NCBI GenBank assembly: GCA_002305755.1
Contig: DBQV01000004.1
Coordinates: 1 to 38,099 of the forward strand
Length of the DNA: 38,099 nucleotides
Direction: 5' to 3'
DNA from: Christensenella sp. UBA1385
GTDB lineage: Bacteria > Bacillota > Clostridia > Christensenellales > Aristaeellaceae
Made by a program: the position numbers and the translations under genes. Of this stretch, positions 22,555 through 30,960 are shown one piece after another. Below the pieces are notes generated by a model. That model worked only from the letters and a program-made list of their open reading frames with translations, searched no databases and was not told where the DNA came from. Numbering within the stretch: the first letter of the stretch is position 1; every line of letters starts with the position of its first letter.

Positions 22555-22589
22555 AAGGACTCTTGCTCCAAATCGATGCAAGAGTCCTT
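22555..22589. terminator. Bidirectional-looking terminator after pheT
   Basis: A perfect 12-bp stem (AAGGACTCTTGC at 22555-22566 with its complement at 22578-22589) has an 11-base loop. Outer AACAAA and TTTGTT flanks can extend it. It lies 50 bases after the pheT stop. Confidence 0.75.
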
Positions 22590-22638
22590 GATCTTTGTTA
22601 GGTTTTTGTTATAGGCCCATCCCGTATCGGTGTCCGGC

Positions 22639-25032
22639 TCAGGCTCTGATCTCCGCGCCGAACTGGGCTTTGACCGAGCGCTGCACCTTGTCCATCAGGG
22701 CGGTGATCTCTTTTTCTTCCAGGCTGCGGTCGGCCGCCCGGAAGCTGAGGGAGAAGGCGCAGGATTTTTTGCCGCCGGGCAGCTGGCTGCCGCGGTATAC
22801 GTCAAACAGCCGCACATCCTCCAGCAGCGCACCGCCAGCGCGGCGGATGGCCTCCATCACCGGCAGCAGCTCCTGATTTGCGTCCAGCACCAGCGCGATG
22901 TCGCGGTTCACGGCGGGCATGCGCGGCAGCTCCTTCACCGCGGGCATGGGGGTGGCGGCTGCCCAGAAGGCATCGAGGTCGATCTCCGCCACATAGGCCC
23001 GTCCGTCCAGCCCGTAATCCGCGGCCACGGCGGGGTGTACTTCACCCAGACGGGCGATCAGCCTGCCGCCCGCGGTGACGGCCGCGCTGCGGCCGGGGTG
23101 CAGATAGGGTTCGGCCTTTGCGCCGATCGAGTATTTGACGCCCTGCCGCTCGCACAGCAGCAGCACGGTATCGCGCAGCGAATAGAAATCGCTGCCCTGG
23201 CCGCAGCGGCCCAGACACAGCCAGGGCTGCTCGTCATAGGGCGTGTTCTCGCCGGACTGTTTGGAAAAGACGGTGCCGAACTCATACAGCAGGGCCTGTT
23301 CGCTGCCGCGCGTCATGTTAAGCGCGAGGGTTTTCAGCATATCGGGCACCAATGTGGTGCGCATCAGGGCGGTATCCTCGCCCAGTGGGTTGCGGATACG
23401 CAGGGCATCCAGCCTTTCATCGCCATCCGCAAGGCGCAGGCTCTCCAGCTGCTTGCGGCCGAAGAAGGAGTAGTTGTAGATCTCGTCGTAGCCCAGAGCG
23501 TTCAGCAGACCGCCCAGCGCCTTTTGGCGCAGACGGCGCTCGCTGTCAAAGCCCTGCCTGGCCTCGCCGCGCATCAGTGTGACGGGGATGCGGTCATAGC
23601 CCGCCATGCGCAGCACTTCCTCACAGACGTCGGCCTCCTGGTCGATGTCCTGGCGGAAGTCGGGGGCCGTCACTCGCAGCTCGTCGCCCGAAAGCTCCGC
23701 CTCAAAGTGCAGGCGGCGGAGGATGCCGGCCATCTCCTCGCCCGGGATGTCCACGCCGCAGCGATCCGCGATACGGCGCACGCTGGCCTCAATCTGCACG
23801 GGGGCAAGAGGGTTGGGGTAGAGATCGGCGCAGCCGCCCGTTACCTCGCCCGCCTGAAGCGCCTCCACCAGGTGGCAGGCGCGGTCCAGCGCCTGCATCA
23901 CGGTGCGAGGGTTGACACCCCGTTCAAAGCGACCGCTGGATTCCGTGCGGATACCCAGCGCTCTCGCAGTGAGGCGGATGCTGGACCGGTCGAAGGCCGC
24001 GCACTCGAACAACAGCGTTCCGGTGCTTTCCTCGATCTCGCTCTCCAGGCCCCCCATGATGCCGGCCAGCCCGGTGGGGCCCTCGCCGTCGCAGATCAGC
24101 AGCTCGCCGCCCGAAAGAACATGCTCCTTCTTATCCAGCGTGGTCAGCTTTTCGCCCGCTTCCGCGCGGCGCACGATGATCTCCCGCCCGCGCACGCGAT
24201 CCAGGTCGAAGGCGTGCATGGGGTGGCCGGTTTCCAGCATGACGAAGTTGGTAATGTCCACGATGTTGTTGATGCTGCGCATCCCGGCCGCGTGCAGATA
24301 GGCCCGCAGCCACAGGGGAGAGGGGCCGACCGTCACGTTCCGCACCACGCGCGCGGCATAGCGGGGGCAGAGATCCTCATCGCGCACGGTGATCTTCACA
24401 TAGTCTTCCAGGCGCTGTCCTTCGGCCTCATGGCAATCGAGTGCGGGAAGGCGGAAGGGCAGGCCGAACACGGCCGCCGCCTCGCGTGCCAGGCCCCAGA
24501 CGCTCAGACAGTCCGGCCTGTTGGCCAGCACCTCCACGTCCAGCACCTCATCCATGATACCGAAGACCTCCCGCACGTCGGTGCCCGGCGCGTAGTCTTC
24601 GTTCAGGATCAGGAGACCCGCCGGGCCCACGGAGGGATAGAGTTCCTGCGGGATGTTCAGCTCGGTCGCGGAGCAGAGCATGCCGAAGGATTCCACGCCG
24701 CGCAGCTTGCCCGCCCTGATCTCGGTGCCGCCCGGGAGCCTGGCCCCCACCAGTGCGGTTGGCACCAGGATGCCCTCGCGCACATTGGGAGCGCCGCAGA
24801 CGATCTGCAGGGGTGCTTCGCCGCCCACGTCCACGGTGCAGACGTGCAGGTGATCGCTGTTTTCATGGTCGCGGCAGCTGAGCACGCGGCCTACCACTAC
24901 GTTTTCCATGCCGCCGTCCAGCCTCTCCACGCTCTCCACGGCGGTGCCGGTAAGGATCAGCTCGCGCTGCACCCGCGCGCTGTCCCTGGGGATATCGGTA
25001 TATTCTCTCAGCCAGTTGATGCTTGCTTTCAT
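22639..25032 (-). CDS. pheT: Phenylalanyl-tRNA synthetase, beta subunit
   Basis: This is the 797-residue beta chain of the alpha2-beta2 synthetase. Domains in order are an EMAP-like tRNA-binding domain (about 40-150, VVVGRVLSC, CGAPNVREG, LRGVESFGMLCS) and the B3/B4 editing domain (about 200-400, with SINNIVDITNFVMLETGHPM). These are followed by the B5 domain, the catalytic-like core (MAGYDRIP, GYDEIYNYSF) and a C-terminal ferredoxin-like anticodon-binding domain (PAVNRDIALV). ATG 25032 follows GAGGAGG. It is 14 bases after pheS and is controlled by the upstream T-box. Confidence 0.97.
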   Translation of the reverse strand: MKASINWLREYTDIPRDSARVQRELILTGTAVESVERLDGGMENVVVGRVLSCRDHENSDHLHVCTVDVGGEAPLQIVCGAPNVREGILVPTALVGARLPGGTEIRAGKLRGVESFGMLCSATELNIPQELYPSVGPAGLLILNEDYAPGTDVREVFGIMDEVLDVEVLANRPDCLSVWGLAREAAAVFGLPFRLPALDCHEAEGQRLEDYVKITVRDEDLCPRYAARVVRNVTVGPSPLWLRAYLHAAGMRSINNIVDITNFVMLETGHPMHAFDLDRVRGREIIVRRAEAGEKLTTLDKKEHVLSGGELLICDGEGPTGLAGIMGGLESEIEESTGTLLFECAAFDRSSIRLTARALGIRTESSGRFERGVNPRTVMQALDRACHLVEALQAGEVTGGCADLYPNPLAPVQIEASVRRIADRCGVDIPGEEMAGILRRLHFEAELSGDELRVTAPDFRQDIDQEADVCEEVLRMAGYDRIPVTLMRGEARQGFDSERRLRQKALGGLLNALGYDEIYNYSFFGRKQLESLRLADGDERLDALRIRNPLGEDTALMRTTLVPDMLKTLALNMTRGSEQALLYEFGTVFSKQSGENTPYDEQPWLCLGRCGQGSDFYSLRDTVLLLCERQGVKYSIGAKAEPYLHPGRSAAVTAGGRLIARLGEVHPAVAADYGLDGRAYVAEIDLDAFWAAATPMPAVKELPRMPAVNRDIALVLDANQELLPVMEAIRRAGGALLEDVRLFDVYRGSQLPGGKKSCAFSLSFRAADRSLEEKEITALMDKVQRSVKAQFGAEIRA

Positions 25033-25046
25033 CTTCTCTGTCCTCC

Positions 25047-26075
25047 TCAACGGAACTGGCGCAGGAAGCGCTCGTCGCCCTCGTACATCAGGCGCATGTC
25101 GGGGATGCCGTAGCGCAGCATGGTGATGCGCTCAAGGCCGATGCCGAAGGCAAAGCCCGAGTATTTGGAAGGATCGATGCCGCACATTTCCAGCACCTTG
25201 GGGTTCACCATGCCGCTGCCCAGCACCTCGATCCAGCCGGTGCCCTTGCACACGCGGCAGCCCTTGCCACGGCAGTTGAAGCAGGTAAGATCCACCTCCG
25301 CGCTGGGCTCGGTGAAGGGGAAGAAACTGGGGCGGAAGCGCGTGGCGATGTCCTTGCCGTAGAGGCGCTTGGCAAAGGCGTCCAGCGTGCCGCGCAGATC
25401 GGCCATGGTGATGTGCTCGTCGATCACCAGCCCTTCTATCTGATGAAAGACGGGGCTGTGGGTCGCGTCCACCTCGTCGGCGCGGAATACGCGGCCGGGG
25501 CAGACAATGCGGATGGGCGGCTTTCTGGTGGTCATCACGCGGGCCTGCACGGGGGAAGTATGGGTGCGCAGCACCGTGTTGTCATCGATATAGAAGGTAT
25601 CCTGCGCATCGCGCGCCGGATGGTTCTTGGGGATGTTCAGCAGCTCAAAATTGAAGTGATCCAGTTCGATCTGTGGACCTTCCACCACCTCAAAGCCGAG
25701 GCCCACAAAGCAGTCGATCACCTGATCGAGCACCGAGCTGTTGGGGTGCTGCACGCCCACGCGGGGCAGGGGGCGGGGCTCTGTTACGTCGATGGCCTCA
25801 TCCTGCAGGCGCTTTTCAAGCGCCTGCGCCTTCAGGGCGGCCGCGCGCTCCTCCAGCCGGCTCTCCAGCGCCTCGCGCGTCTGGTTGATCCACTGGCCTA
25901 CCTTGGGACGCAGCTCCGGGGCCACCTGGCCCATGCTGCGCAAAAGGCCCGTCAGGCTGCCCTTCTTGCCCAGCACCGTGACGCGCAGCTGCTCCAAATC
26001 CTGCAGGGCGCTGACCTTGTCCAGTTCCCTGAGACAGGCCTCTCGGATCCCCGCTATCTGTTCCTGAATATCCAT
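25047..26075 (-). CDS. pheS: Phenylalanyl-tRNA synthetase, alpha subunit
   Basis: This is the 342-residue catalytic alpha chain. An N-terminal coiled-coil that contacts tRNA (about residues 1-85) precedes the class II core with HPARDAQDTFYI, the THTSPVQARVM segment, RVFRADEVDATHSPVFHQIEG and FRPSFFPFTEPSAEVDL. A CxxC-x4-CxxC insert (CFNCRGKGCRVC) precedes GWIEVLGSGMVNP. The conserved GFAFGIGLERI closes the active site. ATG 26075 follows GGAGGAAG and comes directly after the T-box terminator. Confidence 0.97.
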   Translation of the reverse strand: MDIQEQIAGIREACLRELDKVSALQDLEQLRVTVLGKKGSLTGLLRSMGQVAPELRPKVGQWINQTREALESRLEERAAALKAQALEKRLQDEAIDVTEPRPLPRVGVQHPNSSVLDQVIDCFVGLGFEVVEGPQIELDHFNFELLNIPKNHPARDAQDTFYIDDNTVLRTHTSPVQARVMTTRKPPIRIVCPGRVFRADEVDATHSPVFHQIEGLVIDEHITMADLRGTLDAFAKRLYGKDIATRFRPSFFPFTEPSAEVDLTCFNCRGKGCRVCKGTGWIEVLGSGMVNPKVLEMCGIDPSKYSGFAFGIGLERITMLRYGIPDMRLMYEGDERFLRQFR

Positions 26076-26096
26076 GCTTCTTCCTCCCATCCAATG

Positions 26097-26321
26097 AAAA
26101 ACGCCCCTTGACAACAAGGGGCGCAGTCATGCGCGGTACCACCCGATTTTCAGGGGCCGAAGCCCCTGCTCATTGTCGCCTTAACGCGGCGCACGGCCCG
26201 GCCTACTTTTTCAGCCGGGCGGCTCGGAAGTGAATGCTCCACCGTGCCATAGGCGGCTTGCAGCCGTGGCCGCCCTCTCTTCATGGCGCGCTCCGTGAAG
26301 GTTGTCCTTCGTCAAAGCCGA
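26097..26321 (-). ncRNA. T-box leader (Phe-specific) of pheST
   Basis: The 5' leader carries the conserved T-box antiterminator sequence GGGTGGTACCGCG (26132-26144, minus strand) and an intrinsic terminator stem (26102-26110 with 26115-26123) with a T-run. The stem I parts include the AGAGAGGG segment, and a CCGCGTTA-type stem III element is present. The specifier is TTC at 26232-26234 followed by A, which matches phenylalanine. Uncharged tRNA-Phe would favour antitermination. The class is well established. Confidence 0.93.
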
Positions 26322-26327
26322 TGCCGT

Positions 26328-26356
26328 ATCTTAGCATGCACGTCCCGTGCAGTCAA
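26328..26356 (-). promoter_or_regulatory. Promoter of the T-box-pheST unit
   Basis: On the minus strand, TTGACT (26351-26356) and TAAGAT (26328-26333) are 17 bp apart, with TGC directly before the -10. Confidence 0.8.
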
Positions 26357-26519
26357 GGCGAGAGAAATCTGCCGGATGGCGAATATGGTTGAAAAGAACC
26401 TCGATATTGCAAATTCTCGCGAGCCGCCTTTCGGAACAGCGCCTGCTTTCTCAGCCGCTGAGCGCGTAAAAACAACTTTTGAAAGTCACGCGAATCCCGG
26501 CGCCATTTTGGTTTATCTA

Positions 26520-26548
26520 TTGATATATAAGGCGAAATTCGCTATAAT
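26520..26548 (+). promoter_or_regulatory. Promoter of the transhydrogenase operon with a dyad in its spacer
   Basis: TTGATA (26520-26525) and TATAAT (26543-26548) are 17 bp apart. The 11-mer GCGAAATTCGC at 26532-26542 is a perfect dyad around a central A and lies wholly between the two hexamers, a position suited to a repressor or a MerR-like activator. Confidence 0.75.
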
Positions 26549-26580
26549 GAGCGCAACAAAACTGAAAAGGGGGCCCTGAA

Positions 26581-27738
26581 ATGATTATTGGTATTCCTAA
26601 GGAGATCATGCACGGTGAGAACCGTGTATCGGCGACGCCCGAAACCTGCGCCAAGATGGCGGCGGACGGGCACAAGGTGCTGGTCGAAAAGGGTGCGGGC
26701 GAAGGCGCCTATTGCCATGACGACGCTTACCTGAAGGCCGGCGCGGAGCTGGTGGAAGGCGCGCGCGCCGTGTACGAGCGCTCCGAGCTCATCCTCAAGG
26801 TCAAGGAGCCCCTTTTCAACGAGGAGCTGGGCATTCACGAGATTGATCTGATGCATCAGGGCCAGTACCTGATCACCTTCATCCATCCCGCCTCTCCCGC
26901 CAACCACGAGATGGTAAAGAACATGGCGAAAAAGGGCGTGATTTCCCTGACGCTGGACGGCATCCCGCGCATTTCCAGGGCCCAGAACATGGACGCGCTG
27001 ACCTCCATGAGCACCTGTGCCGGCTACAAGGGCATCCTCATCGCCGCGAACCTGCTGCCCTCTTTCGTGCCGCAGATCTTCAGCGCCGTGGGCGTGATCA
27101 AGCCCCTGAACGCGATGATCGTGGGCGTGGGCGTGGGCGGCCTGCAGGCCCTGGCCACGGCCAAGCGCCTGGGCGCGGTGACCTATGCCGTGGATACCCG
27201 ATCCGCCGCGCGCGAGCAGGCGGCCTCGCTGGGCGCCAAGGTGATCGACCTGGGCATCCCCGATGAGATGACGCTGGGCGCGGGCGGCTACGCCAAGGCC
27301 CTGTCGCCCGAGCTGCTTGAAAAGGAACGCGCCATCCTCGCGCCAGAGCTGGCCAAGATGGACATCGTCTTCCTGAGCGCGCTGGTGCCGGGTCGCCTCG
27401 CGCCCGTGATCATCACCAGGGAGATGCTGAAGACGATGAAGCCCGGCTCCGTGATCGTGGATATCTCCATCGACCAGGGCGGCAACTGCGCCGCCACCGT
27501 GCCCGGCGAGGTGGCGGATGTGGACCGCGTGCACGTGGTCGGCATCAAGAACATCCCCGGCATGCTGCCCGCCTCCTCCACCTGGATGTTCTCCCAGAAC
27601 ATCTACAACCTGGTGAAGTATCTGGTGAAGGACGGAACGATCAGCCTGAACCCCGAGGATGAGATCGTCAGGAGCATACTCACCACCAGGGACGGTCAGG
27701 TGGTGCATGAAGGCGCCCGGGAGGCCATGGGCCTATGA
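26581..27738 (+). CDS. pntAA: NAD(P) transhydrogenase, subunit alpha part 1 (soluble NAD(H)-binding)
   Basis: This 385-residue peripheral dI component of the proton-translocating transhydrogenase binds NAD(H) and passes hydride to NADP. The N-terminus IIGIPKEIMHGENRVSATPE is the family start, and the Rossmann loop GVGVGGLQALATAKRLGA spans about residues 181-198. The mobile-loop region and VDISIDQGGNCAATVPGEV are typical of this AlaDH/PNT family. Alanine dehydrogenase is excluded by the downstream membrane subunits. The stop overlaps pntAB by 4 bases. SD AAGGGGG precedes the ATG. Confidence 0.93.
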   Translation: MIIGIPKEIMHGENRVSATPETCAKMAADGHKVLVEKGAGEGAYCHDDAYLKAGAELVEGARAVYERSELILKVKEPLFNEELGIHEIDLMHQGQYLITFIHPASPANHEMVKNMAKKGVISLTLDGIPRISRAQNMDALTSMSTCAGYKGILIAANLLPSFVPQIFSAVGVIKPLNAMIVGVGVGGLQALATAKRLGAVTYAVDTRSAAREQAASLGAKVIDLGIPDEMTLGAGGYAKALSPELLEKERAILAPELAKMDIVFLSALVPGRLAPVIITREMLKTMKPGSVIVDISIDQGGNCAATVPGEVADVDRVHVVGIKNIPGMLPASSTWMFSQNIYNLVKYLVKDGTISLNPEDEIVRSILTTRDGQVVHEGAREAMGL

Positions 27739-28034
27739 GCAGAGAAACCATACTGATCCTTGTCTTCATTGCGGCGACACTGATCGGCTACAAGCTGATC
27801 AACTCCGTGCCCAGCCTGCTGCACACCCCCCTGATGAGCGGCATGAACGCCCTCAGCGGCGTGACAGTGCTGGGCTGCATGGCGGCGATGGGCTTTGCTC
27901 TGTCGCCCGCCAGCCGCGTGCTGGGCATCATCAGCATCGTCTGCGCCACGGTCAACGTGGTGGCGGGCTTCTCTGTGACCGATAGAATGCTGAATATGTT
28001 CCGCGGCAGCAAGAAGGAGGATGAGGAGCCATGA
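27735..28034 (+). CDS. pntAB: NAD(P) transhydrogenase, subunit alpha part 2 (membrane)
   Basis: This is a 99-residue membrane subunit with about three helices (approximately residues 4-22, 37-55 and 61-80), including LMSGMNALSGVTVLGCMAAMG. It corresponds to the membrane tail of PntA in Escherichia coli and is a separate gene here, as in Rhodospirillum rubrum. It overlaps both neighbours through ATGA junctions, so the three genes are translationally coupled. Confidence 0.92.
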   Translation: MSRETILILVFIAATLIGYKLINSVPSLLHTPLMSGMNALSGVTVLGCMAAMGFALSPASRVLGIISIVCATVNVVAGFSVTDRMLNMFRGSKKEDEEP

Positions 28035-29452
28035 GCGATACCGTGTTCTACATCCTCTCCGCCTGCCTGAGCCTGGCCGTGCTGCTGGGCATCCACTGGA
28101 TGAGCCGCGTGGAGACCGCCGTGCGGGGCAACCGCCTCAGCGCGGCCGCCATGTTGTGCGCCATCCTGGTCACCTTCATCAAATACGATCTGCTCTCCGT
28201 CGCCGACATCTGGATCGGCCTGGCCATCGGCAGCCTGATCAGCCTGGCGCTGGCCAGGTACACCCGAATGATCGCCATGCCCCAGCTGGTGGGCCTGCTC
28301 AACGGTCTGGGGGGCTTTGCCTCCGCGGGCGCGGCGCTGCTGACCTTGGGCTATAAGATGGATCTGGGCCTGTTTGAGCGCTTCACGGCGCTGCTGGGCA
28401 TGGCCGTCGGCGCCTTCACCTTTACGGGTAGCCTGATCGCGGTGGGCAAGCTGCACAGGCTGATCTCCCAGAAGCCCGTCTTCCTTCCACGGCACAGGGC
28501 GCTGCTGGCCGGTTCGCTGTGCCTGATGGCGCTGCTGATCGTGCTGGGGCTCCTGTTGCCCGGCATGGCCTACGCCTGGCTGCTGGCGCTGATCAGCCTG
28601 GCCTTCGGGCTGCTGTTCGCCCTGCCGGTCGGCGGCGCGGACATGCCCATCACCATCTCGCTGCTCAACTCCACCTCCGGCGTGGCCGCGGCCATCACCG
28701 GCATGGCGCTGGGTGATGTGCTGCTGGTCTCGGTGGGCGGAATCGTGGGCGCTTCCGGTCTGCTGCTGACGCAGATCATGTGCCGCGCGATGAACCGCAG
28801 GCTCTCTGCCATCCTGTTATCCCGCTCCGCGGCTAAGGTCTCGGCGCCCGTCCCCGAAACGGCGCCGGATGCGCCCGCCGCATCTGCCGCATCCAAAGAG
28901 GAGGCAGACGTCCTGCCCGATGTGCCTGTGCGCGCCGCCCAGCCGGAGGATCTGCCCGGATGGCTCGGCGAAGCCAGGGAAGTCATCATCATCCCCGGCT
29001 ACGGCATGGCCGTTTCGCAGGCGCAGGAGCAAGTTAAGGCGCTGCACGACGCGCTGGAAAAGGGCGGCCGCAGGGTGCGGTTTGCCATTCATCCTGTGGC
29101 GGGCCGTATGCCCGGCCACATGAACGTGCTGCTGGCCGAGGTCGACATCCCCTACGACAAGCTGTTTGAAATGGACGACATCAACCCCGATATGGCTTCC
29201 ACCGATCTGGTGTTCGTCATCGGCGCCAACGATGTGGTGAACCCCGCCGCCAACACAGCTGAGGGCACGCCCATTTACGGCCTGCCGGTGCTGGAGGCCG
29301 CCAGGGCGAAAAAGCTGGTGATCTGCAACTTTGACAGCAAGCCCGGCTACGCGGGCGTGGACAACCCGCTCTATCAGCCCAGCCCGGATGTGCTGCTGAT
29401 GTTCGGGGACGCCAAGGAGAGCCTGTCAAAGATCCTGGCGTTGATCGGATAA
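28031..29452 (+). CDS. pntB: NAD(P) transhydrogenase, subunit beta
   Basis: This is a 473-residue membrane subunit that carries the proton channel and the NADP(H)-binding dIII domain. About nine helices fill residues 1-280, with conserved NGLGGFASAGAALL, GSLIAVGKL and VGGADMPITISLLNSTSG. An Ala/Pro-rich linker near residues 270-310 leads to dIII with IPGYGMAVSQAQ, HPVAGRMPGHMNVLLAE, GANDVVNPAA and KPGYAGVDNPLY. The enzyme would use proton motive force to make NADPH, or run in reverse. Confidence 0.95.
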   Translation: MSDTVFYILSACLSLAVLLGIHWMSRVETAVRGNRLSAAAMLCAILVTFIKYDLLSVADIWIGLAIGSLISLALARYTRMIAMPQLVGLLNGLGGFASAGAALLTLGYKMDLGLFERFTALLGMAVGAFTFTGSLIAVGKLHRLISQKPVFLPRHRALLAGSLCLMALLIVLGLLLPGMAYAWLLALISLAFGLLFALPVGGADMPITISLLNSTSGVAAAITGMALGDVLLVSVGGIVGASGLLLTQIMCRAMNRRLSAILLSRSAAKVSAPVPETAPDAPAASAASKEEADVLPDVPVRAAQPEDLPGWLGEAREVIIIPGYGMAVSQAQEQVKALHDALEKGGRRVRFAIHPVAGRMPGHMNVLLAEVDIPYDKLFEMDDINPDMASTDLVFVIGANDVVNPAANTAEGTPIYGLPVLEAARAKKLVICNFDSKPGYAGVDNPLYQPSPDVLLMFGDAKESLSKILALIG

Positions 29453-29475
29453 GGCTTGACGGGCAAGATCTCATA

Positions 29476-29499
29476 AGGGAGGCTTCGGCCTCCCTTTTT
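29476..29499 (+). terminator. Terminator of the transhydrogenase operon
   Basis: AGGGAGGC pairs with GCCTCCCT around a TTCG tetraloop and is followed by five T residues. Confidence 0.92.
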
Positions 29500-29526
29500 G
29501 CGCGGGCGGGCGCGCTATGCTATACT
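29498..29526 (+). promoter_or_regulatory. Promoter of the CHAP-domain gene, overlapping the preceding terminator
   Basis: TTGCGC (29498-29503) and TATACT (29521-29526) are 17 bp apart, with TGC before the -10. The -35 begins in the T-tract of the pntB terminator. Confidence 0.55.
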
Positions 29527-29587
29527 GCCTGTGCGATACAGTATTATCATGCGCGGCGAGTTCCGCGCCATGCAAAGGATGATGAAC

Positions 29588-30487
29588 ATGCTGAACAAGC
29601 GTTTGATGGCCCTGCTGCTGGCCCTGCTGATGATCGCCCCGCAGACCCTGGCCGCCAAGAAGACAGAGGCGCCCGTTTACCCTGCCGCCATCGTGAGCGG
29701 CGTGGGGCGGAGCTACAGCTTTGCCCCCGCCGCGAAGGGAGAGTGGGCCAGCAGCAATGAGGACGTCGCCCGCGTGGACAGGCGGGGCAACATCAGTTTC
29801 CTCGCGGCAGGGGAGGCCCGCATCACCTTTACGGCGAAGAAGGATGGCGCAGTGAGCACGCTGGACGTTACCGTATTGCCCGGCGGCAGCATGCCTGACG
29901 AGGTGGACGCAGGCATCGCGGTGGCCCTGAACGAGTGGCAGGAGTATTTAAAAAGCGGCCGCTCCATCCCCAAGGCCAACAAGTATACCGCCTGGCGCTG
30001 CGGGAAGAACTGCAGCTTCGGCTGGTGCGGGGCCTTTGTCAACTACAGCCTCGATATGGGCGGCGTGCCCATGCAGTCGCGCGAGGACAGCGTGCTGCTG
30101 GAGGATGGCTCCGCCCATGCCGTGCGCGAGGCGGCCGTGCCCAAGATCATCGAGGCCTTCAAGAAGATGGACCGCTGGGGCTATATCCCGCAGCCGGGCT
30201 ATGAGGTGGTCTACGGCAGACGGGGTGGCTACGCGGCCATGCACGTGGGCCTGGTGACGGCCGTGACTCCGCTGGGCGACGGCAAATATGAGATCCAGAC
30301 GGTGGAGGGCAATATGGGACCGCGTATCCGCCGCTATCACTATGTGTACGACGCCTTTGCGGAGAACTTCGAGCGCAACCAGACCGCCCTGCCCAAGGAA
30401 CGGCAGACAGACCCTGAAAGCTTCACCTATGTTCCGCATCTGGACGGAGCGTGGTATGTGGTTGGCTTCGGTCAGACCTGGTACTGA
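29588..30487 (+). CDS. Secreted protein with a bacterial Ig-like domain and a CHAP-type amidase domain
   Basis: This is a 299-residue exported protein. A signal peptide (MLNKRL then a run of Leu/Ala, cleavage after LAA) is followed by a Big_2-like Ig domain at about residues 25-100 (WASSNEDVARVDRRGNISF, AAGEARITF). The C-terminal half resembles a CHAP/NlpC-type cysteine peptidase or amidase: the catalytic Cys is probably in FGWCGAFVNYSLD and the His in AMHVGLVT. A cell-wall remodelling role is likely by family. I took ATG 29588 because AAAGGA is about 8 bases upstream; the two ATGs directly before it are too close to that site. Confidence 0.78.
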   Translation: MLNKRLMALLLALLMIAPQTLAAKKTEAPVYPAAIVSGVGRSYSFAPAAKGEWASSNEDVARVDRRGNISFLAAGEARITFTAKKDGAVSTLDVTVLPGGSMPDEVDAGIAVALNEWQEYLKSGRSIPKANKYTAWRCGKNCSFGWCGAFVNYSLDMGGVPMQSREDSVLLEDGSAHAVREAAVPKIIEAFKKMDRWGYIPQPGYEVVYGRRGGYAAMHVGLVTAVTPLGDGKYEIQTVEGNMGPRIRRYHYVYDAFAENFERNQTALPKERQTDPESFTYVPHLDGAWYVVGFGQTWY

Positions 30488-30546
30488 CGCTGCCGTGCTC
30501 ATGCTGCTTCTCTCTTAAGGCATCGACGTCTTTAGGCGTTTTGGCT

Positions 30547-30614
30547 CCGTTCTTGCCTCGCTCAGCCAGCGCCGCGCCGCTGCCTGCCTCGGCCGGATTT
30601 GGCGGGAAGAACGG
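30547..30614. repeat. Inverted repeat downstream of the CHAP gene and the broken yciI-like gene
   Basis: CCGTTCTT (30547-30554) and AAGAACGG (30607-30614) form 8-bp arms 52 bases apart in the convergent gap. The enclosed sequence is very GC-rich and can fold further. No T-run is present. A structural or terminator-like role is possible. Confidence 0.35.
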
Positions 30615-30669
30615 TCCGTGCAGGGTCCTGGCGCTGCTTCTGAAGAGGATCAGCCATCGGAAGGCAGGG

Positions 30670-30945
30670 TTACAGCAGGCAGCCGTTCTCCCTGCAGGCG
30701 ACTTCCAGGGGCCTGAGCTCATAGCTCTTGCAGCCGGAGAAAATGAAGGGATCGCTTTTTGCGGTTTTCTCTGCCTCATCCTGGCTGTCCGCTTTGAAGA
30801 CGACCATTCCGCCGGGATAATCGGAAAAGGGCCCGCATAGGCCAGAAGCCCCTGACGGTCAAGCGCCTTTAAGTGATCTGCATGGGCTTCAACCAACGGC
30901 AGTGAGAGTTCTTTTTTTGTTATGCATTGAATAGACAAAAACCAT
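30670..30945 (-). pseudogene. YciI-family protein gene broken by two compensating indels
   Basis: The start ATG (30945, SD GGAG 4 bases upstream) and the C-terminal half (from GGMVVFKADSQDEAEKTAKS to a TAA at 30670) share one frame. The middle part (KKELSLPLVEAHADHLKALD, then LLAYAGPF) is in another. The shift in occurs at a run of seven A and the shift back at a run of four T. With six A and five T the gene would read a 91-residue YciI-like alpha-beta barrel protein of normal length. It is either a recent pseudogene, an assembly error at homopolymers or, least likely, recoded. It follows the zincin-like gene by 15 bases. Confidence 0.72.
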
Positions 30946-30960
30946 CTGTCTCCAACCTTT

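Noticed and set aside
22630..25113. Very long open frame on the plus strand opposite pheT
   Set aside because: It is the antisense of an unambiguous pheT. In GC-rich DNA the opposite strand often stays open. The peptide is His/Gln/Arg/Ala-rich low complexity with no domain.
26581..27738. Alanine dehydrogenase as the identity of the first gene after the T-box region
   Set aside because: It belongs to the same superfamily, but the two overlapping membrane-subunit genes downstream and the sequence motifs identify it as PntAA.
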